Source: CALBPI01 sp039027435 (GTDB taxonomy: Bacteria; Pseudomonadota; Gammaproteobacteria; Steroidobacterales; Woeseiaceae). Taken from it: 64,000 bases of DNA. This document shows, in pieces, positions 1 to 7,897 of this stretch. Each line of letters opens with the position of its first letter. Positions within the stretch are counted from its first letter, which is position 1. The notes below the pieces were generated by a model. The model had not been told where the DNA came from. It did no database searches and saw only the letters and a list, made by a program, of their open reading frames with translations. The translations under genes were made by a program, and so were the position numbers. The stretch lies in assembly GCA_039027435.1 (NCBI GenBank), contig JBCCKF010000003.1, positions 1 through 64,000 on the forward strand, in the 5' to 3' direction.

Positions 1-3000
1 ATTCGATGCATCCAACGTGAACGTTGGCAGGTCCGTCGTATTGGTTCCCGCGAACGTCGCACCGGCGGCACGAGCGGTGAACTCCGCCACCGTCGCCGAA
101 GTGTTGATGCCCGACTGATCCGGGTTCGGGATAAACGCAACGCCTGGGTTATCGTCGTTCTCGAAAACGGTCCAGGTGAAGCCCGTACCACCTGCCGAAC
201 TCTCGAAGTCCAGCACCGGCAGTGCGCTCGTACCGCCGCCGCCACCGCAGCTTGAGGTCTGTTCGATGTCATCAACAAAGAACGTCCAGTCATTCGGCGC
301 GCCAGCCGCGTCGCCTTGCGTACCGTTATCGAAGATGAAGGTAAACGCGGTTGCCGGCGCGGCACTGGTCATTCCGGTGAAGTCGAAACAAAGCGTCTCC
401 CAACCGGTACCGCCGTGCGTCACGGTGCGCTCCTGGTTCAGACCTTCAAGCTTGAACAGCACGTCCACAGAACGCGTTGCATAAACCTTGATGTTGTACG
501 CCTCACCCGCGGTGAAATCGACCGCGCTAGGCAGCCCTAAGGTCGTCCCACCAAACGGCTCTCCAGCAAACTTCTGAATACGCGCCGCGAGTGCGCTGGT
601 GTTGATACCACTCGCGTCCGGATTAGCTTCGATGCTGCCGACGCCACCACCGAAGTCGGTGAAATCGAATGTGCCACTCTCAAAGTCGGTGAGTACCGGT
701 GCGGACGTACCGCCACCCCCACCGCCGGAGCCGCCCCCAGCGCCATCGCTAAACGTGATGTTGTCGAAGAAGATCACGTTTTCGCCAGCACGTGCTGCGA
801 AGTCCGGGAAAATCACAAAGCCCGTGATGTCCACGTTCGCACCATCGCCGATCACCGAGGTGAAATCGAACGTCAGCTCTTCCCACTGGTTGGTCACGGT
901 GTTTGGAATTCGGATCTCACCCGTTGATGCGATTCCGTTGCCTCCACCAAGATCTTTCTCGAACTTGATGCCAACGTCGCTAATCACGGTTTTCCAGACC
1001 ATGATTTTGACGATCGCGTTAGACGCGTCGAGTGTGAAAGTCGGAAGATCCGTGGTGTTCGCGCCAGCGAACTCTGCACCTGCAGCGCGCGCCGTGAACT
1101 CCGCTACCGTGGCTGAAGTGTTGATGCCGGACTGGTCCGGGTTCGGGATGAATGCGACCGCCGGGTTGTCGACGTTCTCGAAAACCGTCCAGGTAAAGCC
1201 GGTACCGCCTTCAGGGCTTTCAAAGTCAAGTGTCGGCAATGAGCTTGTGCCGCCACCGCCGCCGCCACCTGGGCAGCTCGCGACCTGCGTGATGTCATCA
1301 AAGTAGAACGTCCAGTTGTCCGGATCGCCCATCGCATCGCCGACAACACCGTTGTCAAAGATAAACGTGATCTGAGAGGTTACTGGACCTGTTGTATCGC
1401 CGGTAAAGTCGAAGCATAGATCCTGCCACTCACTACCACCCGTATGGGTAACAGTGCGTTCACGATCCAGGCCCTCGAACTTGAAGAGCACGGGCACGGA
1501 GCGCTGCGACCATACCTTCATAGTGAACGCCTGGCCGCCCGCAAAATTCACATTGCCTCCAAGCTCGAAGGTGCTGCCGCCGAAAGGCTCAGCCATGAAT
1601 TTCTGCATGCGAGCGACTTGGGCACTGGTGTTGATGCCACCCGAAACCGGGTTAGCAACGACGACCGATGCACCGCCGCCGAATCCAGCCATTGGTCCGA
1701 AGTCATACGTCGTTGGGTCGGCTTCAAAATCGACAGGGAACGATGCTGGCGGAACACCGCAATCGGCGACCTGCGTGATGTCATCGAAATAGAACGTCCA
1801 GTTATCGGGGTCGCCCATCGCATCGCCGACAACACCGTTGTCAAAAATGAACGTAATTGCGTCGGTTGAATTGCCTGCCGTATCGCCAGTGAAGTCGAAG
1901 CACAGATCCTGCCATTCGCTGCCACCCGTATGCGTCAGGGTACGTTCGCGATCGAGGCCTTCAAACTTGAAGAGCACCGGTACGGCGCGCTGCGACCACA
2001 CTTTCATGCGGAAGGCAGAACCCGCCGTAAAGTCGACATTACCGTCCAGCGCGAGCGTGCTGCCGCCGAATGGTTCAGCCATGAATTTCTGCATGCGTGC
2101 GACTTGTGCGGTCGTATTGATGCCACCCGATACCGGGTTGGCGATGACGACCGATGCACCGCCACCGAAGCCCGCATCGGGGCCGAAGTCGAAGCTCATT
2201 GGATCCGCTTCGAAATCAATCGGGAACGTTGCGCTGTTGCCGCTGCCACCACAGCCACTGGTCTGTTCGATGTCATCGACAAAGAACGTCCAGTCGTCAG
2301 GGTTGTTGTCGGCATCGCCAGCAGTACCCAAATCAAAGATAAAGGTGAACGCCGTCGCCGGGTTACCGGTGGTTGCACCCGTAAAGTCGAAACACAGTGT
2401 TTCCCAACCGGTACCACCGTGAGACTCCGAACGTTCCTGATCCAGTCCTTCGAGTTTAAAGAGTACTTCTACCGGACGCGTTGCATAGACCTTGATGTTG
2501 TAGGCGGTGCCCAGTGAGAAATCGACGTTATTGTCGAGCAGCAACGTGCTGCCTGCGAACACCTCGCCGTTGAATTTCTGCAGTCGAGCTGCCTGTGCAC
2601 TTGGGTTGATGCCCGAAGTGTCCGGGTTGGCTTCGATGCTCGCGGCACCGCCGCCAAAGTCGTCGAAGTTAAACGTGCCGCCCGCTTCGAAGTCGGCCAC
2701 GATCGTGCCGGTGCTACCACCGCCACCACCACCGCCGCCACCGGTGCTGCCATCACCGAAAGTGATGTTATCGATGTAGATGACGTTGTCCTGACCACGC
2801 GCATCGAAGTCCGGGAAGACGACAAAGCCTGTAATGTCGACGTTGACCGGATTGCCGATCACCGACGTGAAATCGAACGTCAGCTCTTCCCATTGGTTGG
2901 TGACGGTATTCGCCACGAGAATCTCGCCTGTTGAGCCGAGGTTCGCATCCTCAAACTTGATGCCAACGTCGCTGATCACGGTTTTCCAAACCATGACTTT

Positions 3001-4212
3001 GACGATCGCGTTGGACGCGTCCAGCGTGAATGTCGGCAGATCAGTCGTGTTCGTGCCCGCGAAAGGCTGGCCGGCCTGACGCGCAGTGAACTCGGCAACC
3101 GTGGCGGACGTGTTAATGCCGCTCATGTCCGGGTTCGCAATGAAGTTCAGCGGCGGATTATCGGCATTCTCGAAGACAGCCCAGTTGAAACCCGTCCCGC
3201 CAGCAGCACTCTCGAAATCGAGCGTCGGCAACGAACCGGTGCCGCCGCCACCGCCACCGCCACCGGAGCAGCTGGCGACTTGCTGGATATCGTCGAAGTA
3301 GAAGGTCCAGTTGTCTGGATCATTCATCGCATCGCCGACCACGCCCAGGTCAAAAATCGTCGTAATCGCGTTCGACGCCGGTCCCGCGGTATCGCCCGTG
3401 AAATCGAAGCACAGGTCCTGCCATTCACTGCCACCGGTGTGACTGACAGAGCGCTCTTTGTCGAGACCTTCAAACTTGAAGAGCACAGGCACAGCGCGCT
3501 GCGACCAGACTTTCATCCGGAATGCCTCACCCTGACTGAAGTCGACGTTGCCGGTGAGTGCCAGCGTGCTGCCGCCGAAGACTTCACCCATGAATTTCTG
3601 CATGCGCGCGACCTGTGCGCTCGTGTTGATGCCACCCGAGACCGGGTTGGCCAGCACCGATGCAGCGCCGCCACCGAAGCCGCCATCCATGCCGAAGTTG
3701 TAAACGGTCGGGTCTTGCTCGAAGTCGACGGGCAGGTTGACTCCTACAGGACCACCTGAGCAATCAGAGACTTGCTCAATGTCATCGTAGTAGAAGGTCC
3801 AGTTGTTCGGATCGTTCGCAGCGTCACCCTGGACGCCCAGATCGAAAATGATGGTGATACCAGTGACCGCCGGCCCCATCGTGTCGTTGGTGAAGTCGAA
3901 GCAGAGTGATTCCCATTGACCACTGCCGGTATGGGACTCGGAGCGCTCTCGGTCCAGACCCTCGAACTTGAAGAGCACAGGCACAGCCCGTGGTGACAAC
4001 ACCTTCATGCGGTACGACTGACCTTGAGTGAAATCGATACCGCTTGGCGTATCGATTGTCGTACCACCGAACGGCTGGTCCGTGAACTTCTGCATCTGTG
4101 CGACTCGTTCACTGGTGTTGATGCCCGTCATGTTCGGGTTTTCAACAATCGTCGTCGCGCCGCCCGCAAAGTTGTTGATGCTGCTCGGTGGGCAAGGGTC
4201 TTCAAAATTGAT
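1..4212 (-). repeat. nine tandem protein modules in an A1-A1-B-A2 super-repeat
   Basis: Reading from the N-terminus, modules begin near 4212, 3740, 3231, 2710, 2233, 1745, 1242, 700 and 225. Three classes are visible. A1 (modules 1, 2, 5, 6) has MKVWSQRAVPVLFKFEGLD or close variants and ends in YYDDI or YFDDI. A2 (modules 4, 8) has NIKVYATR and FFVDDIEQTS. B (modules 3, 7, 9) has FTLDASNAIVK, VWKTVISDVGIKFE and VFPDF. The order is A1 A1 B A2, A1 A1 B A2, B, so a four-module unit has been duplicated. Modules 5 and 6 are nearly identical in DNA around 1290-1350 and 1780-1842, which indicates recent duplication or gene conversion. Confidence 0.85.
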
Positions 4213-4371
4213 GTTATCGCAGAAGCCCGGTGGTAACGGCGGCGGGGGCGGAGCGGGTGTACCCGCGATCTGCTCAGGCCCGTCTCCAGTCCCAAAACAC
4301 CCCGAAAGCGCCAGCGTAAATAGCAGGCCGCTAAACGCCTTGGCCAGGCGTCGGCTTCTCGATGCAAACAT
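1..4371 (-). CDS. giant modular lipoprotein, putative beta-glucan-binding (partial, 3' end outside window)
   Basis: An uninterrupted frame of 1457 codons runs from ATG 4371 to the window edge with no stop, so the C-terminus is missing. The first 25 residues form a lipoprotein signal (RSRR, hydrophobic core, lipobox LSGC with Cys25), followed by a Pro-rich linker. Nine modules of about 155-170 residues follow, each opening with an L/V-DFE motif, then NP..SGINTS, a basic middle strand (MKVW or similar), W(E/Q)-L-FDFT and a closing (Y/F)-DDI or DNI. Such modules resemble the CBM4/CenC-type beta-sandwich repeats attached to marine laminarinases; that is inference. Poly-Gly linkers separate some modules. 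The gene lies 144 nt downstream of the GH16 gene on the same strand, which suggests a surface glycan-capture role. An in-frame ATG at 4386 is an alternative start. No enzymatic domain is visible in the part present. Confidence 0.85.
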   Translation of the reverse strand, partial: MFASRSRRLAKAFSGLLFTLALSGCFGTGDGPEQIAGTPAPPPPPLPPGFCDNINFEDPCPPSSINNFAGGATTIVENPNMTGINTSERVAQMQKFTDQPFGGTTIDTPSGIDFTQGQSYRMKVLSPRAVPVLFKFEGLDRERSESHTGSGQWESLCFDFTNDTMGPAVTGITIIFDLGVQGDAANDPNNWTFYYDDIEQVSDCSGGPVGVNLPVDFEQDPTVYNFGMDGGFGGGAASVLANPVSGGINTSAQVARMQKFMGEVFGGSTLALTGNVDFSQGEAFRMKVWSQRAVPVLFKFEGLDKERSVSHTGGSEWQDLCFDFTGDTAGPASNAITTIFDLGVVGDAMNDPDNWTFYFDDIQQVASCSGGGGGGGGTGSLPTLDFESAAGGTGFNWAVFENADNPPLNFIANPDMSGINTSATVAEFTARQAGQPFAGTNTTDLPTFTLDASNAIVKVMVWKTVISDVGIKFEDANLGSTGEILVANTVTNQWEELTFDFTSVIGNPVNVDITGFVVFPDFDARGQDNVIYIDNITFGDGSTGGGGGGGGGSTGTIVADFEAGGTFNFDDFGGGAASIEANPDTSGINPSAQAARLQKFNGEVFAGSTLLLDNNVDFSLGTAYNIKVYATRPVEVLFKLEGLDQERSESHGGTGWETLCFDFTGATTGNPATAFTFIFDLGTAGDADNNPDDWTFFVDDIEQTSGCGGSGNSATFPIDFEADPMSFDFGPDAGFGGGASVVIANPVSGGINTTAQVARMQKFMAEPFGGSTLALDGNVDFTAGSAFRMKVWSQRAVPVLFKFEGLDRERTLTHTGGSEWQDLCFDFTGDTAGNSTDAITFIFDNGVVGDAMGDPDNWTFYFDDITQVADCGVPPASFPVDFEADPTTYDFGPMAGFGGGASVVVANPVSGGINTSAQVARMQKFMAEPFGGSTFELGGNVNFAGGQAFTMKVWSQRSVPVLFKFEGLDRERTVTHTGGSEWQDLCFDFTGDTTGPVTSQITFIFDNGVVGDAMGDPDNWTFYFDDITQVASCPGGGGGGGTSSLPTLDFESPEGGTGFTWTVFENVDNPAVAFIPNPDQSGINTSATVAEFTARAAGAEFAGANTTDLPTFTLDASNAIVKIMVWKTVISDVGIKFEKDLGGGNGIASTGEIRIPNTVTNQWEELTFDFTSVIGDGANVDITGFVIFPDFAARAGENVIFFDNITFSDGAGGGSGGGGGGTSAPVLTDFESGTFDFTDFGGGVGSIEANPDASGINTSALAARIQKFAGEPFGGTTLGLPSAVDFTAGEAYNIKVYATRSVDVLFKLEGLNQERTVTHGGTGWETLCFDFTGMTSAAPATAFTFIFDNGTQGDAAGAPNDWTFFVDDIEQTSSCGGGGGTSALPVLDFESSAGGTGFTWTVFENDDNPGVAFIPNPDQSGINTSATVAEFTARAAGATFAGTNTTDLPTFTLDASN

Positions 4372-4515
4372 GTTGTCGTGTCCCATGATGTGCCAGCGCT
4401 ACTCACGCTGGTTCCGGTTATTTTTATCCGACCGACGCAGCTCCCTTCCCGATGCTACGTCGCGCCGCTCCCCCCTGATCGGCCCGCTATATTTTTTGCG
4501 TGACCGCCTTCCGGA

Positions 4516-5466
4516 TCAGGGCTCCCCTGAATAAACGCGCACCCAGTCGACCTCCATGGTGACCGGGAACACAGTCGTGGCATCCGGTGAGCCCGGGAAG
4601 TTGCCACCCACTGCGACGTTCAAAATGATGTAGAACTCGTGATCAAACGGCGCCGGATAAGTGCCGTTACTCGAATTCCAATTGTTCATGGTCGCGTACA
4701 GCACGTCGTCGACGTACCAGCGAATTTCCGTAGCGTCCCATTCCACGGCGTATACGTGGAACTCGGTCTGAGCGTTGGATGGAACGACGTAGGTCTCTGA
4801 TGTAGACAGATTGCCCGGGAACTCAGCCCCGTAGTGAATCGTGCCAAAAACGCGGTTGCCGCCGGTGCCACCTAAATTGATGGCCTCCATGATGTCGATC
4901 TCACCGCTGGCCGCCCAGGTACCGTAGGGACTGTCCTGGGCCAACAACCAGAATGCAGGCCACAAGCCTTGACCGCCCGGCAGCTTGATGCGCGATTCGA
5001 TGCGCCCGTAGCGGAACGCAAATCGATCGCGCGTGTTGATACGTGCCGATGTGTAGTTGAATGCGCCGACCTGCTCTTCTCGAGCGGTAATCTCGAGTAC
5101 ACCGTTGTTGATCTGTGCGCTGTCCGGCAGGTAGTACTGCAACTCGTTGTTGCCCCAGCCAGGGATGCCGTACTGAGTACCGTCACCTTCCTCGAAGAAC
5201 CAGGTCTCGGGGTCGATACTCGCGCCGTCAAACTCTTCGCTGAACACCATGGTCAGCTGATCGCCGGGCGCTACTTCATCGTTGAATTCGACCGTCAGAG
5301 TCGGATTCGCGATGTTCACGTTGGATTGAGGTGCCACGTTTACCGGTGGCGCAATGTTCACATTGCTCAGCGGTTCCGGGCGGTCACTGCCCCCACAGGA
5401 AACAGCAACGAACGCAACGCCAACGGCAGCTGCGGTGTGTCTTGCGACACGCTTCAACGAACTCAT
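4516..5466 (-). CDS. GH16 family endo-beta-1,3-glucanase (laminarinase-like) lipoprotein
   Basis: This 316-residue protein starts at ATG 5466, preceded by AGGGGGG eight bases upstream; an upstream in-frame ATG at 5490 would read through that ribosome site. The N-terminus is a lipoprotein signal ending VAVSC (Cys24). A short Asn/Pro-rich linker follows, then one GH16 domain. The catalytic signature GEIDIMEA is intact: the first Glu is the nucleophile and the last the acid/base in this family. The motifs FWLL, FGTIHYG and the C-terminal MEVDWVRVY strand are typical of bacterial laminarinases. GH16 enzymes of this type cut internal beta-1,3-glucan bonds. It lies upstream of the modular lipoprotein on the same strand, and a LacI-type operator lies about 77 bp before its start. 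Confidence 0.93.
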   Translation of the reverse strand: MSSLKRVARHTAAAVGVAFVAVSCGGSDRPEPLSNVNIAPPVNVAPQSNVNIANPTLTVEFNDEVAPGDQLTMVFSEEFDGASIDPETWFFEEGDGTQYGIPGWGNNELQYYLPDSAQINNGVLEITAREEQVGAFNYTSARINTRDRFAFRYGRIESRIKLPGGQGLWPAFWLLAQDSPYGTWAASGEIDIMEAINLGGTGGNRVFGTIHYGAEFPGNLSTSETYVVPSNAQTEFHVYAVEWDATEIRWYVDDVLYATMNNWNSSNGTYPAPFDHEFYIILNVAVGGNFPGSPDATTVFPVTMEVDWVRVYSGEP

Positions 5467-5542
5467 GAATTGTCCCCCCCTAACGGACACACGTCAGCAG
5501 GCGCGGTCCCGCTGTTAGTGCGACGGTAGAAGTAACAAACCA

Positions 5543-5556
5543 TGACAGCGTTGTCA
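5543..5556. promoter_or_regulatory. LacI-type operator before the GH16 gene
   Basis: TGACAGCGTTGTCA is a near-perfect inverted repeat (one mismatched central pair) with the central CG typical of LacI-family operators. It matches 13 of 14 positions of the perfect palindrome at 10188-10201 in the GH3/transporter divergent promoter. It lies 77-90 bp upstream of the GH16 start. The shared site suggests that one LacI-family protein controls both glucan operons. Confidence 0.7.
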
Positions 5557-5617
5557 ATTTGCCGTTTTCTAGACGACAAATCGACAACGCTCAGAGGCTT
5601 ACCTCACAGAGTTATTG

Positions 5618-5812
5618 TTAGCAGCCAGCTTGAGGCGCTGGTGCCCAATTATGTGATGTCGTTGAATTATGGTGATTCGGTTGCTCGGATTTGCGCACCT
5701 TACGGAAGCGTTCATCGGAGATCGCTATCGGCATGCCGAGAGATGAAACCACGGTGAACCCACGCAGGCTAAATGCAAAGTCGTCGCGACGTTGTTGGCG
5801 TTTTACGTTCAT
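5618..5812 (-). CDS. small hypothetical protein (64 aa) with an ideal ribosome site
   Basis: The frame starts at ATG 5812, with GGAGG (5821-5825) eight bases upstream; an ATG at 5818 is too close to that site. The product is basic at the N-terminus (MNVKRQQRR), has a central hydrophobic stretch (FTVVSSLGMPIAI), and a polar Asn/His/Ser/Thr-rich tail ending PQAGC. No transmembrane helix or known domain is evident. It sits in the spacer between lysR and the GH16 gene, in the same direction as both. It could be a small regulator or peptide, or a chance frame behind a good Shine-Dalgarno. I do not recognise it. Confidence 0.4.
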   Translation of the reverse strand: MNVKRQQRRDDFAFSLRGFTVVSSLGMPIAISDERFRKVRKSEQPNHHNSTTSHNWAPAPQAGC

Positions 5813-5943
5813 TTTCATGTCCTCCAAAACGATGGCGGGAAGGGGGGGGGTGACCCGCACTTGTGTTTCCAGACACGACGTAAGATAGGGACGGCACCAG
5901 ACCTACACAAACGAAAGTTTTTCGTGCCGAGAATGAGAAAAAT

Positions 5944-6837
5944 TCACGCGTTCGCGCTGAATGTGGAGAGGATCCACTCCCTCAACAAGCGCACGCTTTG
6001 GCGCTCGTTCTCATCCGGCTTCCAAACCAGGAAGTAGGCGCTGCCCATCACCAGTTCGTCTTTGAACAGACGCACAAGGCTACCCTCGTCAAACCAAAGC
6101 TCCGACATCGGCATCGGCACCAACGCAGCCCCCAAGCCGCGTTGCGCGGCTCTCACCACGGCAATCATGGAGTCAAACCGCGTGCTCTTTGGGTTTTCAG
6201 GCAATGCGATTCCCGATTGCTCGGACCATTGCGGCCAGGCCTTGGCTAAAGTCTCATGCACGATCAAGGGAAAATCACTGGCAATCGCGCGCTGCTTGAC
6301 CTTCAGCGCCTTCTTGAACGCCGGTGATCCTGCAGCCACCAACCGTAACGGAAATAGCGGCTTTGAGGCGAGACCTGCGGGCGGCGTGCTGAACAGACGG
6401 ATCGAAAGGTCGGCGTCAGCCGGATGCTTCTCGGACGCCTCGTCACTCGTACCGACCTGGATGTCGATCTCCGGGTGTTGCGCCGTGAAGTCAGACAATC
6501 GCGGCACGAAGTACTCGCTGCCAAAGAACGGCTGGACCGAGATACGAACGGTGGTGCGTCGCTCGCCCGAGCGGTAATGACTGACGATGTCATCGATCTT
6601 CTCAATCAGCGGCGACACCTCGGCATATAGCGCCTTGCCGTTCTCGGTGAGGCTGATATCTCGGCTACTGCGCAGGAAAAGCGCAATGCCGAGATGCTCC
6701 TCAAGACCCTTTACCTGATGGCTCACCGCGGACGGCGTCACATACAGAGCTTCAGCCGCCGCGCGAAAGCTGGTGTATCGGGCAGCGACACAGAACGTAC
6801 GCAGGCCTCGAAGTGACGTGGTGCCGAGCTTACTCAT
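5944..6837 (-). CDS. LysR-family transcriptional regulator (GcvA-like)
   Basis: The 297-residue protein starts at ATG 6837; the longer open frame upstream runs through the end of the GH17 gene and is not coding. Residues 8-67 form the winged helix-turn-helix (LRTFCVAARYTSFRAAAEAL then VTPSAVSHQVKGLEE), followed by a linker and the two-lobed LysR substrate domain. It begins 16 bases after the GH17 stop, so it appears to be the last gene of the GH3-GH17-lysR operon. The position suggests a role in control of glucan use, but LysR targets cannot be read from the sequence. The neighbouring operators are LacI-type rather than T-N11-A. Confidence 0.9.
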   Translation of the reverse strand: MSKLGTTSLRGLRTFCVAARYTSFRAAAEALYVTPSAVSHQVKGLEEHLGIALFLRSSRDISLTENGKALYAEVSPLIEKIDDIVSHYRSGERRTTVRISVQPFFGSEYFVPRLSDFTAQHPEIDIQVGTSDEASEKHPADADLSIRLFSTPPAGLASKPLFPLRLVAAGSPAFKKALKVKQRAIASDFPLIVHETLAKAWPQWSEQSGIALPENPKSTRFDSMIAVVRAAQRGLGAALVPMPMSELWFDEGSLVRLFKDELVMGSAYFLVWKPDENERQSVRLLREWILSTFSANA

Positions 6838-6853
6838 CGAAGTTCGACGGACC

Positions 6854-7897
6854 TCAGCGACGGAACCGCGCTTTTGGGGTGCGATCCACGAAGAACAATC
6901 CCCAGTGCTTTTCTGCACCCTCGGCATTGTTCGGATTGCCTTTCCACGGCTCATCGAATGCCTCAAAGAAAAACACGGTGACGTTTTTCTCCTCGCCCCA
7001 TGCGTACAGACCATCGTAGTAGATCGCCTGGTTCTCCTCGCTGGCGCGCCCTCCGAACTCCGTCGCCGTGGTCGCCCAGCCGGCTTCCAGAATCGCAAAC
7101 TTGGCGTCCGGTAGCGCTTCATAAACACGCTGCATGTTCTCGTCGGTGTAGTTCACGCCCTCTTCGATAGGTTTGCCTTCCCATGCGGGATAGGTATGCA
7201 CACCAACAAAGTCGAGTTCAGCCGCCAGCGGCTTGCCATCGGAAATCCACCATTCGTAGTTTTCCGCGACCGTGACCGGCCGCTCAATTGCTGACTTCAC
7301 CGTTCTTACGTGCTCGATCATGGCCGGCAGCGGCACCATGTGATCCGTCCAGTCCACAAGTGCTTCATTGCCGACGTTTACCGCCACGATGATGTCGGAG
7401 AATTCTTTAGCGAGCGCAATACCACGAGCGACTTCTTCATCGTTCGCGATCATATTGGCAGAGAGTTCTTCTTCAGGGATCGGCGCATCCAACCACGGGC
7501 ATCCCTCATGATTCGAGAACTCTGCATTGAGCCAGAGACCCAACATGACTTTCATCGGCAGCTGGTTATCGCGGATGAGCTCCAGTGTGGTCCGCGAGTT
7601 TTCACCAGCGTCGTATAGACGGATCAGACGGAAATCGTTATCGATGAGGATGTTCAAATCCTCAACGATCTGTTCAGGGGTCGGGTTGTTGGCGCCTTCG
7701 CCTCGGTCCGGATATTGACCTTCGCGGAAGCCGGAGTAGGCAACCGCCATGACCTGTCCTTCGATCAGGTCATCGGGAGACTGCATCAAAACCTGCTCCT
7801 CGGTTTGTGTGATTTCCACCTGTTGCGGTTCTTTGTCGCCGCACGCGACAACTGCTGTAGCGGCCATAAATGCTATCCAGTGTTTTACAGATTTCAT
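6854..7897 (-). CDS. GH17-family beta-1,3-glucan hydrolase, lipoprotein
   Basis: The protein has 347 residues, with a strong GGGAGGG ribosome site four to nine bases before ATG 7897. The N-terminus is a lipoprotein signal with lipobox VVAC (Cys19). The TIM-barrel carries the GH17 acid/base motif VNVGNEA near residue 170 and the nucleophile motif ILEAGWAT near residue 275; HTYPAW lies between them. Marine bacterial GH17 enzymes act on laminarin and its oligosaccharides. The start overlaps the stop of the GH3 gene by 4 nt (ATGA), so translation is probably coupled. The likely location is the outer membrane or the periplasmic face. The family call is firm. Exo versus endo action is not visible from sequence. 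Confidence 0.9.
   Translation of the reverse strand: MKSVKHWIAFMAATAVVACGDKEPQQVEITQTEEQVLMQSPDDLIEGQVMAVAYSGFREGQYPDRGEGANNPTPEQIVEDLNILIDNDFRLIRLYDAGENSRTTLELIRDNQLPMKVMLGLWLNAEFSNHEGCPWLDAPIPEEELSANMIANDEEVARGIALAKEFSDIIVAVNVGNEALVDWTDHMVPLPAMIEHVRTVKSAIERPVTVAENYEWWISDGKPLAAELDFVGVHTYPAWEGKPIEEGVNYTDENMQRVYEALPDAKFAILEAGWATTATEFGGRASEENQAIYYDGLYAWGEEKNVTVFFFEAFDEPWKGNPNNAEGAEKHWGLFFVDRTPKARFRR

Noticed and set aside
599..2517. Several plus-strand frames of 60-235 codons, rich in Pro, Val and Ser.
   Set aside because: They lie opposite the modular lipoprotein and mirror its Gly- and acid-rich repeats; none has a domain or ribosome site.
1..4371. Repeated DNA blocks that could suggest a CRISPR array or tandem DNA repeat.
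   Set aside because: The period is about 480-540 bp, the units are coding and in frame, and there are no short spacers.
5618..5812. RiPP precursor because of the Gly-Cys ending.
   Set aside because: No modification enzyme, protease or exporter gene lies nearby, so there is no basis for that call.
5841..5853. A G-run (about ten G) that might mark phase variation.
   Set aside because: It lies in a spacer between genes, not in a coding frame or a clear promoter.
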